Origin: an uncultured Bacilli bacterium
GTDB lineage: Bacteria; Bacillota_I; Bacilli_A; RF39; UBA660
NCBI GenBank assembly: GCA_934091055.1
Contig: CAKOKN010000005.1
Span: forward strand, 1 to 64,000
Direction of reading: 5' to 3'
DNA: 64,000 nucleotides
Under the pieces are notes generated by a model. It saw only the letters and a list, made by a program, of their open reading frames with translations. It did no database searches and was not told the DNA's origin. Positions 61,896-64,000 of this stretch are shown piece after piece. Made by a program: the position numbers and the translations under genes. Positions within the stretch are counted from its first letter, which is position 1. Each line of letters starts with the position of its first letter.

Positions 61896-64000
61896 ATGAA
61901 TGATGTAATAATTGATGGAATTGTAAATGATCTAAACATAAAAAAAGGACAAGTATTAGCTACATTACAATTATTAAAGGAAGGAAATACAGTTCCATTT
62001 ATAGCAAGATATAGAAAAGAGGCTACTGGTGCTTTAGATGAAGAACAAATTAGAAATATTAATGAAGTCTATGAGTATCAAGTTAATTTATTAAAAAGAA
62101 AAGAAGATGTTATTAGATTAATTGATGAAAAAGGACTACTTACTGATGAATTAAAAAATAATATAATGAAATGTGATAAGTTAGTAGAAGTAGAAGATAT
62201 ATATAGACCATTTAAAGAAAAGAAAAAAACTAAGGCTACTGAGGCAATTAAAAATGGATTGGAACCACTAGCTAAGATTATAATGTCCTTTAAGGATGTT
62301 GATATAAAGAAAATAGCAGAATCTTATTTAAATGATAATGTAGTGGATGTGGAATCTGCGATTACAGGGGCAAGTTATATTATAGCAGAATGGATTAGTG
62401 ATAATGCTAGTTACCGTAAGTATATTAGAAATAATATGAAGAATAATGGTATTATATCTACTAAAAAGAAAAAGAATGCTGTTGATGATAAAAAAGTATA
62501 TGAAATGTATTATGATTATGAAGAGAGAATAAAATATATAAAACCTCATAGAGTACTTGCTATAAATAGGGGAGAAAAAGAACAAGTATTATCTGTTAGT
62601 ATTACTGTTGATAATGATTATATTATCTCTTATTTAGAGAATAAAATAATAAAACAAGATAATGTGGATAGTACTGCAATTGTTAAAAATGCTATTTTGG
62701 ATAGTTATAAAAGACTAATATTACCAAGTATAGAAAGAGAAGTTAGAAGTGAACTTAAGGAAGTGTCTGAAGAAGCTGCTATTGGAGTGTTTGGAGATAA
62801 TTTGGAGAATTTGATTTTAACTCCTCCTATGAAAGATATTACTGTTTTAGGTTTTGATCCAGCATATAGAACAGGATGTAAATTAGCGGTAGTTAGTCCG
62901 ACTTCTAAGGTACTTAATATTTCAGTTATTTATCCTAATGAACCACATAATAAATGGGAAGAATCTAAAAAGGTACTTAAAGATTTATTTAAAAAGTATG
63001 ATGTTGATGTTGTGGCTATTGGAAATGGTACTGCTTCTAGAGAGAGTGAAAAGTTGGTCGCAGAAGCTATTGGTGAATATAAAGATAAAGATATTAAATA
63101 TGTAATTGTAAGTGAAGCAGGAGCTAGTGTATATTCTGCTAGTGAATTGGCAATAAAGGAGTTTCCTGATTTAACGGTAGAAAAAAGAAGTGCAATTAGT
63201 ATAGCGAGGAGACTTCAGGATCCTTTGTCTGAACTTGTAAAAATTGACAGTAAGAGTATAGGTGTTGGTCAATATCAGCACGATGTTAATGAGAAAAAGC
63301 TGGATGAGTCATTGGATTTTGTGGTTTCTAAATGTGTTAATAATGTTGGTGTTAATATTAATACTGCTAGTCCATCTATTTTGAAATATGTGTCTGGTCT
63401 TAATAAATCTTCTATTGAAAAGATTATTAATTATAGGGAAGGTAATGGTAAGATTAAATCTAGGTTAGAACTTCTAAAAAATAAGGTTTTAACTCCTAAA
63501 GCATATGAGCAATCTATTGGTTTTATGAGAGTAATTGATGGGGATAATGTTATGGATGTGACTCCTATTCACCCTGAGAGTTATAAAACTGCTGTGAAGT
63601 TGCTTAATGATTTGAATTTGTCTTTAGATGATATTGGTAGTAAAAATCTTGTGGATAAACTAAGTGGTATAGATATAGAGGAATATGCTAATAATAATAA
63701 TGTTGATATTTATACAATTAAGGATATAGTGGAGTGTTTGAAGAAGCCTAATAGAGATTTTAGAGATGACTTTGATAAACCTTTATTGAAGAGTGATATT
63801 TTGAAGATTGAGGATTTGAAGGTTGGTATGGAGCTGTCTGGAACTGTTAGAAATGTTGTGGATTTTGGTGCTTTTATTGATATTGGACTTCACGATGATG
63901 GGTTAGTGCATATATCTAAAATGACTGATAAGTTTATTAAGCATCCTAGTGAGATTGTGTCAGTAGGAGATATTGTTACTTGTTATGTTGATGATATTTC
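61896..64000 (+). CDS. tex: RNA-binding transcription accessory protein Tex (3' end outside window)
   Basis: Tex is a cytoplasmic nucleic-acid-binding protein linked to transcription. ATG 61896 follows CTGGAGG and the frame stays open to the end of the window, so it is cut short at about 701 residues. Seen: the N-terminal helical domain (VPFIARYRKEATGALDEEQ), the YqgF-like RNase H-fold part (GFDPAYRTGCKLAVVS), helix-hairpin-helix regions (NTASPSILKYVSGL), and the S1 domain at the end (GTVRNVVDFGAFIDIGLHDDGLVHIS). No stop is present. Confidence 0.93.
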   Translation, partial: MNDVIIDGIVNDLNIKKGQVLATLQLLKEGNTVPFIARYRKEATGALDEEQIRNINEVYEYQVNLLKRKEDVIRLIDEKGLLTDELKNNIMKCDKLVEVEDIYRPFKEKKKTKATEAIKNGLEPLAKIIMSFKDVDIKKIAESYLNDNVVDVESAITGASYIIAEWISDNASYRKYIRNNMKNNGIISTKKKKNAVDDKKVYEMYYDYEERIKYIKPHRVLAINRGEKEQVLSVSITVDNDYIISYLENKIIKQDNVDSTAIVKNAILDSYKRLILPSIEREVRSELKEVSEEAAIGVFGDNLENLILTPPMKDITVLGFDPAYRTGCKLAVVSPTSKVLNISVIYPNEPHNKWEESKKVLKDLFKKYDVDVVAIGNGTASRESEKLVAEAIGEYKDKDIKYVIVSEAGASVYSASELAIKEFPDLTVEKRSAISIARRLQDPLSELVKIDSKSIGVGQYQHDVNEKKLDESLDFVVSKCVNNVGVNINTASPSILKYVSGLNKSSIEKIINYREGNGKIKSRLELLKNKVLTPKAYEQSIGFMRVIDGDNVMDVTPIHPESYKTAVKLLNDLNLSLDDIGSKNLVDKLSGIDIEEYANNNNVDIYTIKDIVECLKKPNRDFRDDFDKPLLKSDILKIEDLKVGMELSGTVRNVVDFGAFIDIGLHDDGLVHISKMTDKFIKHPSEIVSVGDIVTCYVDDI

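Noticed and set aside
1..64000. Mycoplasma genetic code (TGA as Trp)
   Set aside because: Trp is TGG throughout, genes such as holB end in TGA, and prfB contains a TGA-dependent frameshift site.

Overview
The window comes from a strongly AT-rich, low-GC Gram-positive chromosome (Firmicutes/Bacillota). Gene order closely follows the origin-proximal part of Bacillus subtilis in shortened form: gyrA, SRP RNA, tadA, dnaX, ebfC, recR, bofA, holB, ricT, yabB-type methylase, rsmI, pth, mfd, spoVT, metS, tatD, 3D-domain protein; then spoIID, spoIIQ, spoIIID, mbl; then DUF951 with ychF; then prfB, ftsE, ftsX. Several genes that Bacillus keeps in these intervals (tmk, yabA, yazA, rnmV, ksgA) are absent here. 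TGA is a normal stop codon: it ends several genes and sits at a classic prfB frameshift site, so the Mycoplasma code is excluded. Together with sporulation genes this suggests an endospore-former or recent descendant in an AT-rich Bacilli lineage (Erysipelotrichia/RF39-like is my inference, not proven).

Layout. 1-1.33 kb: 3' end of gyrA. 1.33-2.79 kb: a gene-free stretch holding a perfect Noc-type site and a variant, the SRP RNA gene, nine ParB/Spo0J parS sites and a 22-bp-periodic array of inverted repeats; this looks like a chromosome-segregation centre. 2.8-13.9 kb: replication, repair and RNA-modification genes with overlapping or tightly spaced frames. 13.9-16.6 kb: a small accessory patch (ribbon-helix-helix protein, membrane proteins, XRE regulator). 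16.6-18.9 kb: a methionine T-box leader ahead of dut and metS. 19-23.8 kb: tatD, 3D-domain protein, SpoIID, SpoIIQ, SpoIIID and Mbl. 23.9-32.1 kb: rpiB, dus, an RDD protein, a lysyl-tRNA synthetase with an extra C-terminal tRNA-binding domain, a transporter and clpC.

32.1-35.9 kb: three minus-strand cell-surface genes (CapA-like, NAGPA-like, a two-repeat protein). 36-42.3 kb: DUF951, AbgT-like transporter, a membrane-tethered C39-like peptidase, a lipoprotein, ychF and pepF. 42.9-47.5 kb: prfB, two YitT proteins, ftsE and ftsX. 47.5-55.8 kb: the most unusual block: a minus-strand XRE/zinc-ribbon regulator diverging from a seven-gene surface operon (zinc-ribbon/HELGH metallopeptidase, HtrA-like pseudoprotease, membrane-anchored proteins, a second zinc-ribbon protein, two lipoproteins). 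The block is bounded by near-identical 30-bp repeats. 55.8-57.2 kb: small minus-strand genes of unknown role. 57.4-64 kb: arylsulfotransferase-like protein, Y-family polymerase, a 671-residue unknown, and the start of tex, which runs off the window.

I saw no rRNA, tRNA, CRISPR array, insertion sequence, integrase or phage structural gene.
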